Assembly (NCBI GenBank): GCA_026988155.1 | Contig: JALSLW010000083.1 | Location: forward strand, 1 to 64,000 | Direction: 5' to 3' | DNA length: 64,000 nucleotides | DNA from: Methylomonas sp. | Lineage (GTDB): Bacteria; Pseudomonadota; Gammaproteobacteria; Methylococcales; Methylomonadaceae | Part shown: piece after piece, positions 47,206 to 56,608 of the stretch | How positions within the stretch are numbered: position 1 is the first letter of the stretch | How the letters are laid out: every line of letters begins with the position of its first letter | Notes under the pieces: model-generated | The model's database searches: none | What the model was told of the DNA's origin: nothing | Seen by the model: only the letters and a program-made list of their open reading frames with translations | Made by a program: the position numbers and the translations under genes

Positions 47206-47235
47206 AAAATCCATTTTACACCACTTCTCTCCACT
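47206..47235 (-). promoter_or_regulatory. MraZ box, three 10-bp direct repeats
   Basis: On the minus strand three units with exact 10-base spacing: AGTGGAGAGA, AGTGGTGTAA, AATGGATTTT. The shared core is A-(G/A)-T-G-G at each unit start. Known MraZ operators are short TGG(G)-type repeats with 10-base period between the promoter and mraZ. The site begins 9 bases after the -10 element, so a bound ring would block transcription start. Confidence 0.65.
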
Positions 47236-47243
47236 TAATTACA

Positions 47244-47272
47244 ACTATAGGTATCTATTTATTCTTCGTCAA
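47244..47272 (-). promoter_or_regulatory. sigma70 promoter of the dcw cluster
   Basis: Minus strand -35 TTGACG (47272-47267), 17-base spacer, -10 TATAGT (47249-47244). Near consensus and correctly placed for a leader of about 55 bases to the mraZ GTG. It is the only strong promoter I find for the 17 genes downstream. Confidence 0.75.
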
Positions 47273-47705
47273 GATTGATTCACATTAAAATATTCCTTTT
47301 TGTACTATGGCTTTTAAACTTATTTTTCTCTGATATGCTTTATCGCCAAAATAAAGGCTTAAAAGACCAGCTTTTATCAAAAGCTTAGGGGGTACTGTTA
47401 ATCTTTTATCTAGTAACAAATATAAAGAAAAAAAATATTCTGAAACAAGATTAATGAGTAATTTATTCTATTTTCCACCGCACCTATAACCGTCAAAATA
47501 ACTGACGCCATAGAAATACGGGACAAAAAACACCGCTAAGCAATTAAAAAATATAGCATTTTTCAGTACAAACAAAACATTAATAGAAATGGGAGGGTAT
47601 AGCTAGCAAATTGCAAGTTTTGAATATCAACCTTGGGGAATAAGAATTGAATTTATTTGAAGACTTTATGAAGGAGTTTCATCCTAAAACTATATATTTA
47701 AAGCA
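47273..47705. other. intergenic region between the dcw promoter and rnpB
   Basis: About 430 AT-rich bases with no convincing gene. A short TTG frame (47647-47709, twenty codons, LNLFEDFMKEF at its start) looks protein-like and has GGGGAAT upstream, but is too short to call and might be a gene remnant. Confidence 0.45.
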
Positions 47706-47717
47706 TTAAAAAGAAAA
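47706..47717 (-). terminator. U-run terminator of rnpB
   Basis: On the minus strand the P1 stem of RNase P RNA is followed directly by TTTTTCTTTTT. The P1 stem itself may serve as the terminator hairpin. Confidence 0.6.
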
Positions 47718-48072
47718 AGAGTTGGCCTGTAAGCCGGGTTCTGTCGAGAACAGCCATTCATCTAGGCCGCCAGTCACCTGACGGCTCAAGCAATCTACCC
47801 AGGAGCCGCGCGGGCCACACGTCTGCTCCTCTATTTGATCTTGCTCCAGGTGGGGTTTACCCTGCCACTGCTGTTGCCAGCAAGCGCGGTGCGCTCTTAC
47901 CGCACCATTTCACCCTTACCGAACTTCTTTTGCAAGAAGCCAGGCGGTATATTTTCTGCGGCACTTTCCATAGGCTCACGCCTTCCAGGCGTTACCTGGC
48001 ACCCTGCCCATTGGAGCCCGGACTTTCCTCCGTCTTATCTTGCAATAAAACAGCGACTGCTCGGCCAACTCT
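47718..48072 (-). ncRNA. rnpB: RNase P RNA, bacterial type A
   Basis: The catalytic RNA that trims the 5' ends of tRNA precursors. The ends are set by the P1 stem: AGAGTTGGCC (48072-48063, minus strand) pairs perfectly with GGCCAACTCT (47727-47718). Conserved parts read on the minus strand: GAGGAAAGTCCGGGCTCC near the 5' end (P4 and CR-I region), GAACCCGGCTTAC near the 3' end, and GGTAAACCCCACCTGGAGCA in the middle, including the GGU-ready L15 region. Length about 355 nt is normal. It lies between the dcw promoter and a membrane-protein gene and is transcribed leftward. Confidence 0.95.
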
Positions 48073-48080
48073 AGCGGGCA

Positions 48081-48112
48081 ATTGTACAGCATCTTCTGTC
48101 TTTAAACTGCAA
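48081..48112 (-). promoter_or_regulatory. rnpB promoter
   Basis: Minus-strand -10 TACAAT (48086-48081) lies eight bases before the P1 5' end. The best -35 is TTGCAG (48112-48107), but the 20-base spacer is long, so the -35 is uncertain. Confidence 0.5.
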
Positions 48113-48185
48113 TAAAACAAGTCGATCTAAAATCCCTGTCTATACTGAAACTAATGTATTAACAATTAGAGATTAAGGATTCAAA

Positions 48186-48803
48186 ATGGCTGATGACAAC
48201 CAACTGGAAAACCAAGGACTTAAGCATTTTTTGCTCACTCCAAACATTGATGAATATATTTTTATCTCATTAATAGCGGCCAGCTTTGTAGGAGAGATAA
48301 TAATGGAAGCCTCCCTGTTTATTGCTTTTATTTATTGGTTAGCAATAACCCCTTTCTTTTTCATCGCATCCATTTTAAGCGAGAAGGCAAAATGCCTGCG
48401 TACAGGACGAAAAACTGCCCACCTTATAAGATACGAGCTATTCTATTGGGGCAGTGCATTTATTGCCGTAATTCTAGTTTTTTTTCTATGGGACTTTGAC
48501 CGCATAAAACCCTCAGAAGCCAGTATTTTCATACATATCATCCTTGCTCACACCATGTTTTTAACGGGCATAGTTTTAGGTTTTCGTTTCTATCTAATAG
48601 GAATACTGCTTTTTATCACAGCGGCATTAAATATCACCTCAGCATATTCTTTAAATTTCAGTCTAGATTTGGTATTCATTGCATTAATTACCTGGCTGGG
48701 TTTAAAAATAAAGAGCCAGTTTATATTGCCTATTTTGAAAAGGGAGTCTGACTTTACCAAGGACAGTGAAATGTACTCAGGGGAAGAGCGCAGAAATAGT
48801 TAA
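48186..48803 (+). CDS. hypothetical multi-pass membrane protein
   Basis: A 205-residue protein with five to six predicted transmembrane helices (about residues 25-75 as a pair, then 85-105, 112-135, 140-158 and 160-180), a polar N-terminus (MADDNQLENQGLKHFLLTP) and a charged C-terminus ending SGEERRNS. I do not recognise the family. It has its own terminator downstream and sits alone between rnpB and diaA. Confidence 0.65.
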   Translation: MADDNQLENQGLKHFLLTPNIDEYIFISLIAASFVGEIIMEASLFIAFIYWLAITPFFFIASILSEKAKCLRTGRKTAHLIRYELFYWGSAFIAVILVFFLWDFDRIKPSEASIFIHIILAHTMFLTGIVLGFRFYLIGILLFITAALNITSAYSLNFSLDLVFIALITWLGLKIKSQFILPILKRESDFTKDSEMYSGEERRNS

Positions 48804-49724
<921 letters not shown>

Positions 49725-49728
49725 AAAA

Positions 49729-50325
49729 ATGAAAAATACCCTTGTCTTTATTCTCATCCCTATAATGCTTTCAGCATGCTCAGCCTTAATGACTGGCGGA
49801 GCTGAAGTTACGGGACTCTCCGTTTTGCATGACCGCAGGACCAGCAAGGCACTGTTAATTGACGAACGGATAGAAATCAATGCGGGGATAGAGCTAAACG
49901 CTCACGATGATATCCGCAGTAAATGCCATTTCAATGTAACAGCCTATAATGGTACTGTACTGGTAACAGGGGAAGCACCTACAGAAAAATTACGCCAAAA
50001 AATAATTTCCATTATTCAAACCATTTCTGGGGTAAAGCTGATACACAACGAAATAAAAGTAGCTCCTCTGTCATCTTTCTCCACCCGCGCACATGACACT
50101 CTGATCACCGCAAAAGTAAAGTCATCCTTAAGCAATGTTAAAAACTTACCTGGTTTTGATGCTACGCGAGTAAAAGTCATCACCGAAAATGGCGTGGTCT
50201 ATCTCCTTGGCCTAGTCCATAAAAATGAAGGACTTGTTGCAACCGAAATTGCCCGCAGAGAAACAGGCGTCAAACAGGTGGTAAAGATTTTTGAAATTAT
50301 CGATTACAGACAGAAGCAAAAATAA
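49729..50325 (+). CDS. dolP: outer-membrane lipoprotein with two BON domains (DolP/YraP-like)
   Basis: A 198-residue protein with a lipoprotein signal (MKNTLVFILIPIMLSAC; Cys17) followed by two BON domains (about 50-112 and 118-190). The second ends in the usual ENGVVYLLGLV and RETGVKQVVKIFEII. DolP sits in the outer membrane near the division site and supports envelope integrity and the BAM complex. The position right after the SIS gene is the usual one. Confidence 0.88.
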   Translation: MKNTLVFILIPIMLSACSALMTGGAEVTGLSVLHDRRTSKALLIDERIEINAGIELNAHDDIRSKCHFNVTAYNGTVLVTGEAPTEKLRQKIISIIQTISGVKLIHNEIKVAPLSSFSTRAHDTLITAKVKSSLSNVKNLPGFDATRVKVITENGVVYLLGLVHKNEGLVATEIARRETGVKQVVKIFEIIDYRQKQK

Positions 50326-50364
50326 CGCTATGAATTCCATTGAGCCACTACCCCTCTTTTTAAA

Positions 50365-51144
50365 ATGACCTCAGAAACAAATAACTCAACTTTCAGCTCG
50401 GACTGGATAAACCTGCCCAGTCTTAACCTAACCGTGAAAAGCTTATTTACCAGCTATTTACTGGTCATTGGACTGGGCGCACTGCTTGCAAGTGCACAGA
50501 TATTAATGACTCATGGCATGGCCGACGGGAAGATTGGCTTATCTGTAGACGATATTGTATACAGCTATCATGGCGACCCTAAGCACAGCAAAATTGAAAT
50601 AAAACTTAATGGATCCATGAGTGACAAAGCATCCGCAGCTGACAAGTTAAAAATCATAAAATGGGTTAGAAATGGCGCGCCAGAAGAACAGTGGAACCAG
50701 CAGCTTAAAGAAGTTTTTTACAGCAACTGCATTTCATGTCATAGCACCATTCCCGGCTTACCTGATTTCACCCAATTTGAAGAAGTTAAACGTGTTGCAA
50801 AGTCAGAAAAGGGAGCGACTGCCAGCTCATTAACCCGGATTTCCCATATCCACATTTTTGCCATTTCTTTTATATTTTTCTTTAATGGCATGATATTCAG
50901 TCTATCTGTCGGCATAAAGCAAGGACTGAGAATATTTATAGTCAGCGCGCCCTTCTTTTTTCTTGCCATTGATGTTTTTTCCTGGTGGCTAACAAAAATC
51001 GTCCCTGAATTTGCTTGGCTTACCATTATTTCAGGGATAGGCTACAGCTTATGCGCTGCTATCACCTGGTTTGTATCTTTATATCAGATGTGGGTACTAC
51101 CCAGAAATGGCAAATCATACAAAGTTAACGCTTGGCAAAGTTAA
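50365..51144 (+). CDS. membrane protein with one c-type haem motif
   Basis: A 259-residue protein: a transmembrane helix at about 27-47, a periplasmic section (about 50-165) with one haem c motif CISCH (residues 122-126) followed by STIPGLPDFTQFEEV, and three to four helices from about 168 to 245. His residues at the edge of the second helix (RISHIHIFAISF) could ligate a b haem; that is inference. No known respiratory subunit matches. It follows dolP by 39 bases. A mono-haem membrane electron carrier is the safest description. Confidence 0.6.
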   Translation: MTSETNNSTFSSDWINLPSLNLTVKSLFTSYLLVIGLGALLASAQILMTHGMADGKIGLSVDDIVYSYHGDPKHSKIEIKLNGSMSDKASAADKLKIIKWVRNGAPEEQWNQQLKEVFYSNCISCHSTIPGLPDFTQFEEVKRVAKSEKGATASSLTRISHIHIFAISFIFFFNGMIFSLSVGIKQGLRIFIVSAPFFFLAIDVFSWWLTKIVPEFAWLTIISGIGYSLCAAITWFVSLYQMWVLPRNGKSYKVNAWQS

Positions 51145-51260
51145 AAACCAGTGGAACATAAAGCAAAGTACAAAGTACTGCAGAGCCATTAAACCTGCAG
51201 ATAAACAGAGCAGATGACTGATGCCTACCCGGCCTCTGCCCACACCTGCTTACCTGCATA

Positions 51261-52922
51261 TTACTTTCTATCATCTACTGTCATTAGCCGGACAGCCAAA
51301 TCATGATCAGAATACGTTTCCAGGGCATGCCCCACTTTCCTGCACGAACCGCCAGTTCGTGCATAATGCGCACTAAATTCATCTATATAAATCAATATTG
51401 AGTGATCGATTAAATAGCCTTCGGAGAAATCAAAGATAATTATCTTTCCTGGTTCGATGCTATCAACAGCCCATTTAAGTGGTAAAAAATTAGAAAACAG
51501 AGCTGATCCAATAATTTTTACGGTAACATGCTCACCCTTTTCTTCAATGGTAAAGTGGATTTTAAATAGGTTGTTTAGCCACACACCTCGTGACAAATGA
51601 AGTAATAGTTTTATAAACACGCCGAAAAAGACACCTACCAATAAATTAGTCGCTAAAACTGCCAAAATAGTCACTACAAACAGAAAGAGCTGATCCTTCC
51701 CTATCGCTAAAATCTGTGCAAATATTTTCGGTGTCGCACGGCGGTAGCCGACAAAAACCAGCAACGCAGCTAAAGCGGCATGAGGGATGCTGTGAATAAC
51801 ATGCGGAAAAAGAGCAACAAAGAACAGCAGTATCAGTCCGTGAAAGAAATTAGCCCAGCCTGTTTTCGCCCCGCCTTCTACATTAGCTGAACTGCGGACA
51901 AATTCGGCAATCATGGGCAAACCGCCAAGAAAACCAGAAATAACATTGCCTAAGCCAACAGCAGCTAAATCTTGATTCAAATCAGTCGGCCTTTTATAGG
52001 GGTCTATTTTTTCTGCAGCTGTAGCACTCAATAAACTTTCCAGGCTGGCAACCATACAGATAGTCATAGTTGCCAGCCAGAATTCGAAGGTTAAAACTTT
52101 TGAAAAATCCGGCAGGCAAAAGTATTCAGAAAAATCATCAGGAATATCAACTAAAAAAGGCGGAGCAATTAAATGTGCGTGTCCCTCTGCCTGTCCAAAA
52201 TGCATATGATCATATTGGATGCCGAAAAATTGCGCCAGGCCCATCCCAACTATTAAAACAATAATGGGGGCAGGAATTTTACCTACTTTAGTTTGCTTTA
52301 AATAGGGCCAAACAATCAAAATGGCAAAAGAAATTAAGCCTATAACAGCAATTTCAGAGGTTGCATTTAACAGGCTGCTCGGAATTTGCCCTATCATAGA
52401 AAAAAGACCGCCTGGTTCGGGTGTTACCCCCAGCATAACGTGAACCTGTTTAGCCATAATGCTAATTCCCATTGCAGCCAACATTCCATGTACTATGGGC
52501 ACAGGGAAAAAAGCACTCAAACTCCCCAATTTATAGCGCCCCATAATCACCTGAAACAATCCTGCAATCATAATGGCCGCCAGTGTATAGCGATACCCTG
52601 AATACATATCGCCACCGTCACTAAGAGATTCTACTGCGGCCAGCATGACGACTATCAAGCCTCCTGCGGGACCATTAATAACGACGTAGGAACCATTTAG
52701 CCGAGAAACCAATAGCCCACCGACAACTGCTGTAATAATACCGGCCGAGGGAGGGAAACCGGAACCTAAAGCTATACCTAAACAGAGAGGCAAGGCTAGC
52801 AAAAAGACAAAAAAACCTGCTTGCAAATCACTGCGCCAATTTTCTTTTAAACCTTCGATTCCATTTTTTGGAAGTGCTGAGTGCTTTTTCATAATGAGTT
52901 CGTTTGCTGAATAACCCTCCAT
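51261..52922 (-). CDS. SulP-family anion transporter with STAS domain
   Basis: A 553-residue inner-membrane transporter. The SulP core has GFFVFLLALPLCLGIALGSG, the conserved VVINGPAGGLIVVMLAAV and FLGGLPMIAEFVRSSANVEGGAKTGWANF (core GGLPMI), some twelve helices, and a C-terminal STAS domain (about 455-545). SulP members carry sulfate, bicarbonate or other anions; the substrate cannot be read here. The start is uncertain: an in-frame ATG at 52892 (MKKHSALPKNG) is as likely as 52922, and neither has a good ribosome site. Confidence 0.85.
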   Translation of the reverse strand: MEGYSANELIMKKHSALPKNGIEGLKENWRSDLQAGFFVFLLALPLCLGIALGSGFPPSAGIITAVVGGLLVSRLNGSYVVINGPAGGLIVVMLAAVESLSDGGDMYSGYRYTLAAIMIAGLFQVIMGRYKLGSLSAFFPVPIVHGMLAAMGISIMAKQVHVMLGVTPEPGGLFSMIGQIPSSLLNATSEIAVIGLISFAILIVWPYLKQTKVGKIPAPIIVLIVGMGLAQFFGIQYDHMHFGQAEGHAHLIAPPFLVDIPDDFSEYFCLPDFSKVLTFEFWLATMTICMVASLESLLSATAAEKIDPYKRPTDLNQDLAAVGLGNVISGFLGGLPMIAEFVRSSANVEGGAKTGWANFFHGLILLFFVALFPHVIHSIPHAALAALLVFVGYRRATPKIFAQILAIGKDQLFLFVVTILAVLATNLLVGVFFGVFIKLLLHLSRGVWLNNLFKIHFTIEEKGEHVTVKIIGSALFSNFLPLKWAVDSIEPGKIIIFDFSEGYLIDHSILIYIDEFSAHYARTGGSCRKVGHALETYSDHDLAVRLMTVDDRK

Positions 52923-53360
52923 TCTAGCAATTAAAGTTTATAAAATTAGAACTTAATATTATTTTCCTGCTATTGAAATACTGAATTACACAGCAATAGC
53001 CAGCTCATTTGCTGAAAGCACATGTCTTCCTTTATAAGTTATATCACTCACATAAATAGGGGATTTGCCCTATTTTTAAAAGATAAAAACAACTCCACAC
53101 AATCTTTATGCAGAATGTCCCCTGATGGCGGGTCATTTCGTCAATGATTTTATAAAACGAGTCACTACAAGAACTTCACCTTTACAAACATTTACTTGCG
53201 AACACGCAACGACGGCTTCTATTCCTTAGTGCGTTTAATTTATAAAGACGACAGCTGTCTTTTTGTTATCAAATTAGCTCTAAATTCCTGTTGGCTTAAT
53301 TTATGCTTTTAATAATTATTGGGTCAACCTCTTATATCACCTGATAAGCCGGAGTAAAAA
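52923..53360. other. divergent promoter region, SulP / reductase operon
   Basis: A 438-base spacer between two outward-facing transcription units. It holds the hairpin at 53054-53077 and a perfect palindrome GACAGCTGTC at 53250-53259, about 100 bases before the reductase operon. No gene seen. Confidence 0.5.
53054..53077. terminator. hairpin with flanking A and T runs in a divergent region
   Basis: AAATAGGG pairs with CCCTATTT around a GATTTG loop, with T residues on the right and A on the left, so it looks like a small bidirectional terminator. It lies upstream of both neighbours, so it would be an attenuator in the leader of SulP, or the end of an unseen short transcript. Confidence 0.45.
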
Positions 53361-54368
53361 ATGAAACATTATTTAACTTTTACACTGCTGTGTTTATTCA
53401 CTACTGGAAAACTGTTTGCCAGCATCCCGCAGCTATGGTTTTCCGACCAGCCCCCTGAGCGGTCAATGATTAAAAACATGCAAATGCGCCATGGGGGCTT
53501 TGTTCATGTTGTTGATGGGGTAGATGTTAAGCAGTTATGGCTGCGACAGGGCGATAGCCTGCATCAATCAGACTACTTAGGCTCTACTACAAAAGGCGAA
53601 TTTGTACTGATGGATGTGCAAAAAAACATCAATGCCCCACAAATTGAAAAGGCTAAACAGCAGTCTATCCGTTTTCCCATGCCTGATGAGGGTTTTTACA
53701 ATGCCTATTTTACAGAACGGTTAGTCAGTAATGACACGCTTGCGGTGATGACAGCTAAAGCTGAAATTCTCAAGCATAACTGCAGAAATGGACATAAATA
53801 CGACAGAAACCTAGTCAAGCCTCAGAAGTGGAGCGATGCGCCATTGGACATTGTTAGGCTTAGGGTGCCTAAAGAAGATTTTCACACCCGGATTCGTTCT
53901 GGTACAGAAGTAAAATTTCAGATTTTTCATCGGGGTAACCCTGTAAAAGGTGCCAATGTAAAACTGGAAACAAAAAAAGGCTGGGTTAAAACGACTCAAA
54001 GTGATGATCTGGGCTTCGCCAGCTTTCAGATTATTCAGGATAACTTTTTTGATGCCAAGAAAGCTGAAAAACAGGGTAAGAAAGTAGAACGCGGACATGG
54101 CGGGCGAATTCGCATCAGAGACAGCTATCTGGTGACAGCAGAATATCTGACTGATGAAACTGGCTCTCTGAATGATGCTCCCTTTAGCCAAACAGTCTAT
54201 AGAGTTTCAACAACAGGGCGATATTATCCGCAGCAGCTTGCCAGAAAGTCACCCGAACAGGCCCTATATTTTGCCAGTGCCGGAATGCTGGTGATGGGAG
54301 TGGGTGGCTATACCTATCGCAGAAGACGTGTTAAGCCATTTAAAGAGGAACAGTTTGATGAGCATTAA
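53361..54368 (+). CDS. exported beta-sandwich protein with C-terminal membrane anchor (DUF4198-like)
   Basis: A 335-residue protein preceded by CGGAG. Signal peptide MKHYLTFTLLCLFTTGKLFA; a periplasmic part with an Ig-like/carboxypeptidase-regulatory-type unit (GNPVKGANVKLETKKG then DDLGFASFQI, about 195-235); a C-terminal hydrophobic helix (about 303-320) followed by RRRRVKPF, so it is anchored with a cytoplasmic tail. The outline is that of DUF4198-like proteins, which often accompany metal or cofactor systems; I am not sure of the family. First gene of a five-gene operon; the next start lies inside its 3' end (11-base overlap). Confidence 0.6.
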   Translation: MKHYLTFTLLCLFTTGKLFASIPQLWFSDQPPERSMIKNMQMRHGGFVHVVDGVDVKQLWLRQGDSLHQSDYLGSTTKGEFVLMDVQKNINAPQIEKAKQQSIRFPMPDEGFYNAYFTERLVSNDTLAVMTAKAEILKHNCRNGHKYDRNLVKPQKWSDAPLDIVRLRVPKEDFHTRIRSGTEVKFQIFHRGNPVKGANVKLETKKGWVKTTQSDDLGFASFQIIQDNFFDAKKAEKQGKKVERGHGGRIRIRDSYLVTAEYLTDETGSLNDAPFSQTVYRVSTTGRYYPQQLARKSPEQALYFASAGMLVMGVGGYTYRRRRVKPFKEEQFDEH

Positions 54369-55329
54369 ATCTCGAATTGATCGAATAGATTTACGGCCTT
54401 TTCGTTTCTGGTTCCAGCTGGCGGCCTTTATTTTTCTGGTTTACGGCGGGCATTTAGCCATAGATTTAGGAAACAGCTTACCGACTTTTTCCTGTGGATA
54501 TAATCGTGACGGCACAGCAGGCACCTGTTACCTGCTGCCTTTGCAGCATCAATTGGCGCAGCCCTGGTCTCGATTATTTAGCCCAGCCGGATTAACGGTG
54601 TTAACTGGGTTTGGCCTATTCATCCTGTGGTTTATGGTGCTCAACAAAGCATGGTGCGGCTATGTCTGCCCCCTTGGCACCATTCAGGACTGGATAACAG
54701 GTCTGCGTAAAAGGTTAGGCATTCCCTACAGCAATTACAGTGACGATCATTTTAATAAGCTTAAATATATTAAATATTTTTTACTGCTGGCGTTAATTTT
54801 TATCCCGCTGGCAATAGGCGGACAGTTTCTATCTCATGACTGGGGTGTACCATTTTGTAAAATCTGCCCAGCCAGAATGATTATTCCCGCTTTTAATGGT
54901 GACTTTAGACAATGGGCCATTGATTTTTCCAATGATACAAAAATGTGGCTTACCGCATTAGGCATGTTTATTACAGGCCTTTTTCTAGTCGGCTCATTTA
55001 TAAAAAAACGCTTTTTCTGTTTTTTTTGTCCGATGAGCGCCTTCCATTTCATCTTTTCAAAACTGTCCATTTTAAAGCTAAAAAAAGACGGCTCAAAATG
55101 TACAGTTTGCGGAGACTGCTACCGAGTCTGTGATATGCAGATCAAACCCATAGCAGATGACATAGACAGTGTAGATATACTGCGGGATGACTGTATTTTA
55201 TGCTTAAAGTGTGTAGCGGCCTGCCCAGAAGAAGGGGCACTTAAAGTGGATATTTTAGGCAAAACAGTATTTGAAGCAACACGCGGCGGCTTTAATAAAC
55301 GAATGGGGATTGAAAAAAATGACAACTGA
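54358..55329 (+). CDS. NapH/CcoG-like membrane ferredoxin
   Basis: A 323-residue protein. The ATG at 54358 is chosen over one at 54304 because GAGGAA sits about nine bases before it. About five transmembrane helices carry Cys motifs on the loops: CGYVCPLGTIQDW, FCKICPAR and CFFCPMSAFHF, as in NapH, NosR and CcoG. The C-terminal 80 residues are a two-cluster ferredoxin domain: CTVCGDCYRVC and CILCLKCVAACPEEG. Such proteins move electrons between quinone and soluble or periplasmic partners. No nap, nos or cco genes are nearby; the partner here is probably the reductase in the next two genes. It overlaps the next gene by 11 bases. Confidence 0.82.
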   Translation: MSIKSRIDRIDLRPFRFWFQLAAFIFLVYGGHLAIDLGNSLPTFSCGYNRDGTAGTCYLLPLQHQLAQPWSRLFSPAGLTVLTGFGLFILWFMVLNKAWCGYVCPLGTIQDWITGLRKRLGIPYSNYSDDHFNKLKYIKYFLLLALIFIPLAIGGQFLSHDWGVPFCKICPARMIIPAFNGDFRQWAIDFSNDTKMWLTALGMFITGLFLVGSFIKKRFFCFFCPMSAFHFIFSKLSILKLKKDGSKCTVCGDCYRVCDMQIKPIADDIDSVDILRDDCILCLKCVAACPEEGALKVDILGKTVFEATRGGFNKRMGIEKNDN

Positions 55330-56608
55330 AACAAAAATAGAATTCAGAGAAATTGAAGATAGTCAGCAGCGCCATGTACGCCATCAAGGGATGGAGGCAA
55401 TGCAGGTACTGGATGTTATCGAAAAAGATTTTTCTGAAAACCCTAAAGCCATGCAGTATTTTTATGACTTATTCAGAGATGTTTATTGCAATGGCATAAA
55501 ACCCCATCCCGGTAAAGAAATGATCGGAACCATGTGTGTACAAGTACCTGATGAAATTATTTATGCGGCAGGTGGTGTCCCTGTACGGATGTGCAATGGT
55601 TTTTATACAGATGAAGAAGTTGGTGCAGAGTTTATGCCCGCTAAATCCTGTTCATTAGTCAAAGCATCGCTGGGAATGTTAAAAAGTAAAACTAATCCTT
55701 ATAGCGACGGCATTAAAACCATTGTAAACCCAACCACCTGCGACCAGAAGAAAAAATCTGCAGGCATTATGAAAGAAATGGGGTACAACGTTTATGATAT
55801 GGAACTGCCACCTGTAAAAGAGTCAGAAATCGGCAGGGAATATTGGCGACGCTCGGTAAGACAATTTACTAAAGAAGTCGGAAAAATCACGGGTAATAAA
55901 GTCACTAAAAAAGGCTTAAAGAAAACCATCTCTAAAATAGGTCGAGCACAAAATGCTTATCATCGATTAAACGAAGCGCGTAAATTAGTGCCCCTTCCCT
56001 TTTTGGGTAAAGATATGTTTATCGTTACCAATGCATTCTTTTTTGACGACATAGATCGCTGGACATTGGCAACTGAAAAGCTAGCGGATGAAATTGATCA
56101 ACGTGTAATTGATAAACATAACACGGCAGGAAAACGCTCACCCCGTATCGTTTTTACAGGCTCTCCTCCCGTATTCCCTAACTTAAAAGTTCCCTTAATG
56201 ATAGAACAGTCGGATGCAGTCATTGTTGCAGATGAAACCTGTTCTTCTAATAGACTATTAAATGACATGGTATCAGTGGATGAATGGTTTATGTACGATA
56301 TGGTGGATGCCGTAGCAGATCGCTATTTAAAATCCTGTACCTGCCCCATTTTTACCATGAATGACGATAGAATCCGCCGCTTGATAGAACTGGTTCGTTC
56401 ATCAAAAGCAGATGGTGTAATTTATCAAGCCTTTGCAGGCTGCGGCGTTTATGAAATGGAACAGCGCAGTGTGGCAAAGGCTATGGAAAAAGAAGGTATT
56501 CCGATGCTATATATAGAAACGGATTACAGTCCCAGCCAAGGCGGTCAATTATCAACAAGAATCGAAGCTTTTGTTGAATCATTAAAAGCAAGAAGCAGGA
56601 GGAAATAA
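55319..56608 (+). CDS. 2-hydroxyacyl-CoA-dehydratase-family protein, double-cubane type
   Basis: A 429-residue protein of the HgdB/BcrB family. The ATG at 55319 (MTTETKIEFR) is taken, since a longer frame reaches back into the ferredoxin gene with unlike residues. Nine Cys: 57, 73, 92, 111 (in PAKSCSLVKAS), 141 (NPTTCDQKKKS), 308 (ADETCSSNR), 340 and 342 (SCTCP) and 375 (AGCGVYEME). The dehydratases and benzoyl-CoA reductases use two unlike subunits of this family; here there is only one, next to one activator. That is the arrangement of double-cubane cluster proteins (DCCP), which carry an [8Fe-9S] cluster held by six Cys and reduce small molecules in an ATP-dependent way. The substrate is unknown. 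Confidence 0.78.
   Translation: MTTETKIEFREIEDSQQRHVRHQGMEAMQVLDVIEKDFSENPKAMQYFYDLFRDVYCNGIKPHPGKEMIGTMCVQVPDEIIYAAGGVPVRMCNGFYTDEEVGAEFMPAKSCSLVKASLGMLKSKTNPYSDGIKTIVNPTTCDQKKKSAGIMKEMGYNVYDMELPPVKESEIGREYWRRSVRQFTKEVGKITGNKVTKKGLKKTISKIGRAQNAYHRLNEARKLVPLPFLGKDMFIVTNAFFFDDIDRWTLATEKLADEIDQRVIDKHNTAGKRSPRIVFTGSPPVFPNLKVPLMIEQSDAVIVADETCSSNRLLNDMVSVDEWFMYDMVDAVADRYLKSCTCPIFTMNDDRIRRLIELVRSSKADGVIYQAFAGCGVYEMEQRSVAKAMEKEGIPMLYIETDYSPSQGGQLSTRIEAFVESLKARSRRK

Noticed and set aside
47647-47709. Short TTG-start frame with a good ribosome site
   Set aside because: Only twenty codons and no way to test homology here; kept as a note in the spacer.
54358-55329. Nitrate reductase subunit NapH or cytochrome oxidase assembly CcoG
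   Set aside because: The Cys pattern matches the superfamily, but no nap or cco genes are near and the operon context is different.
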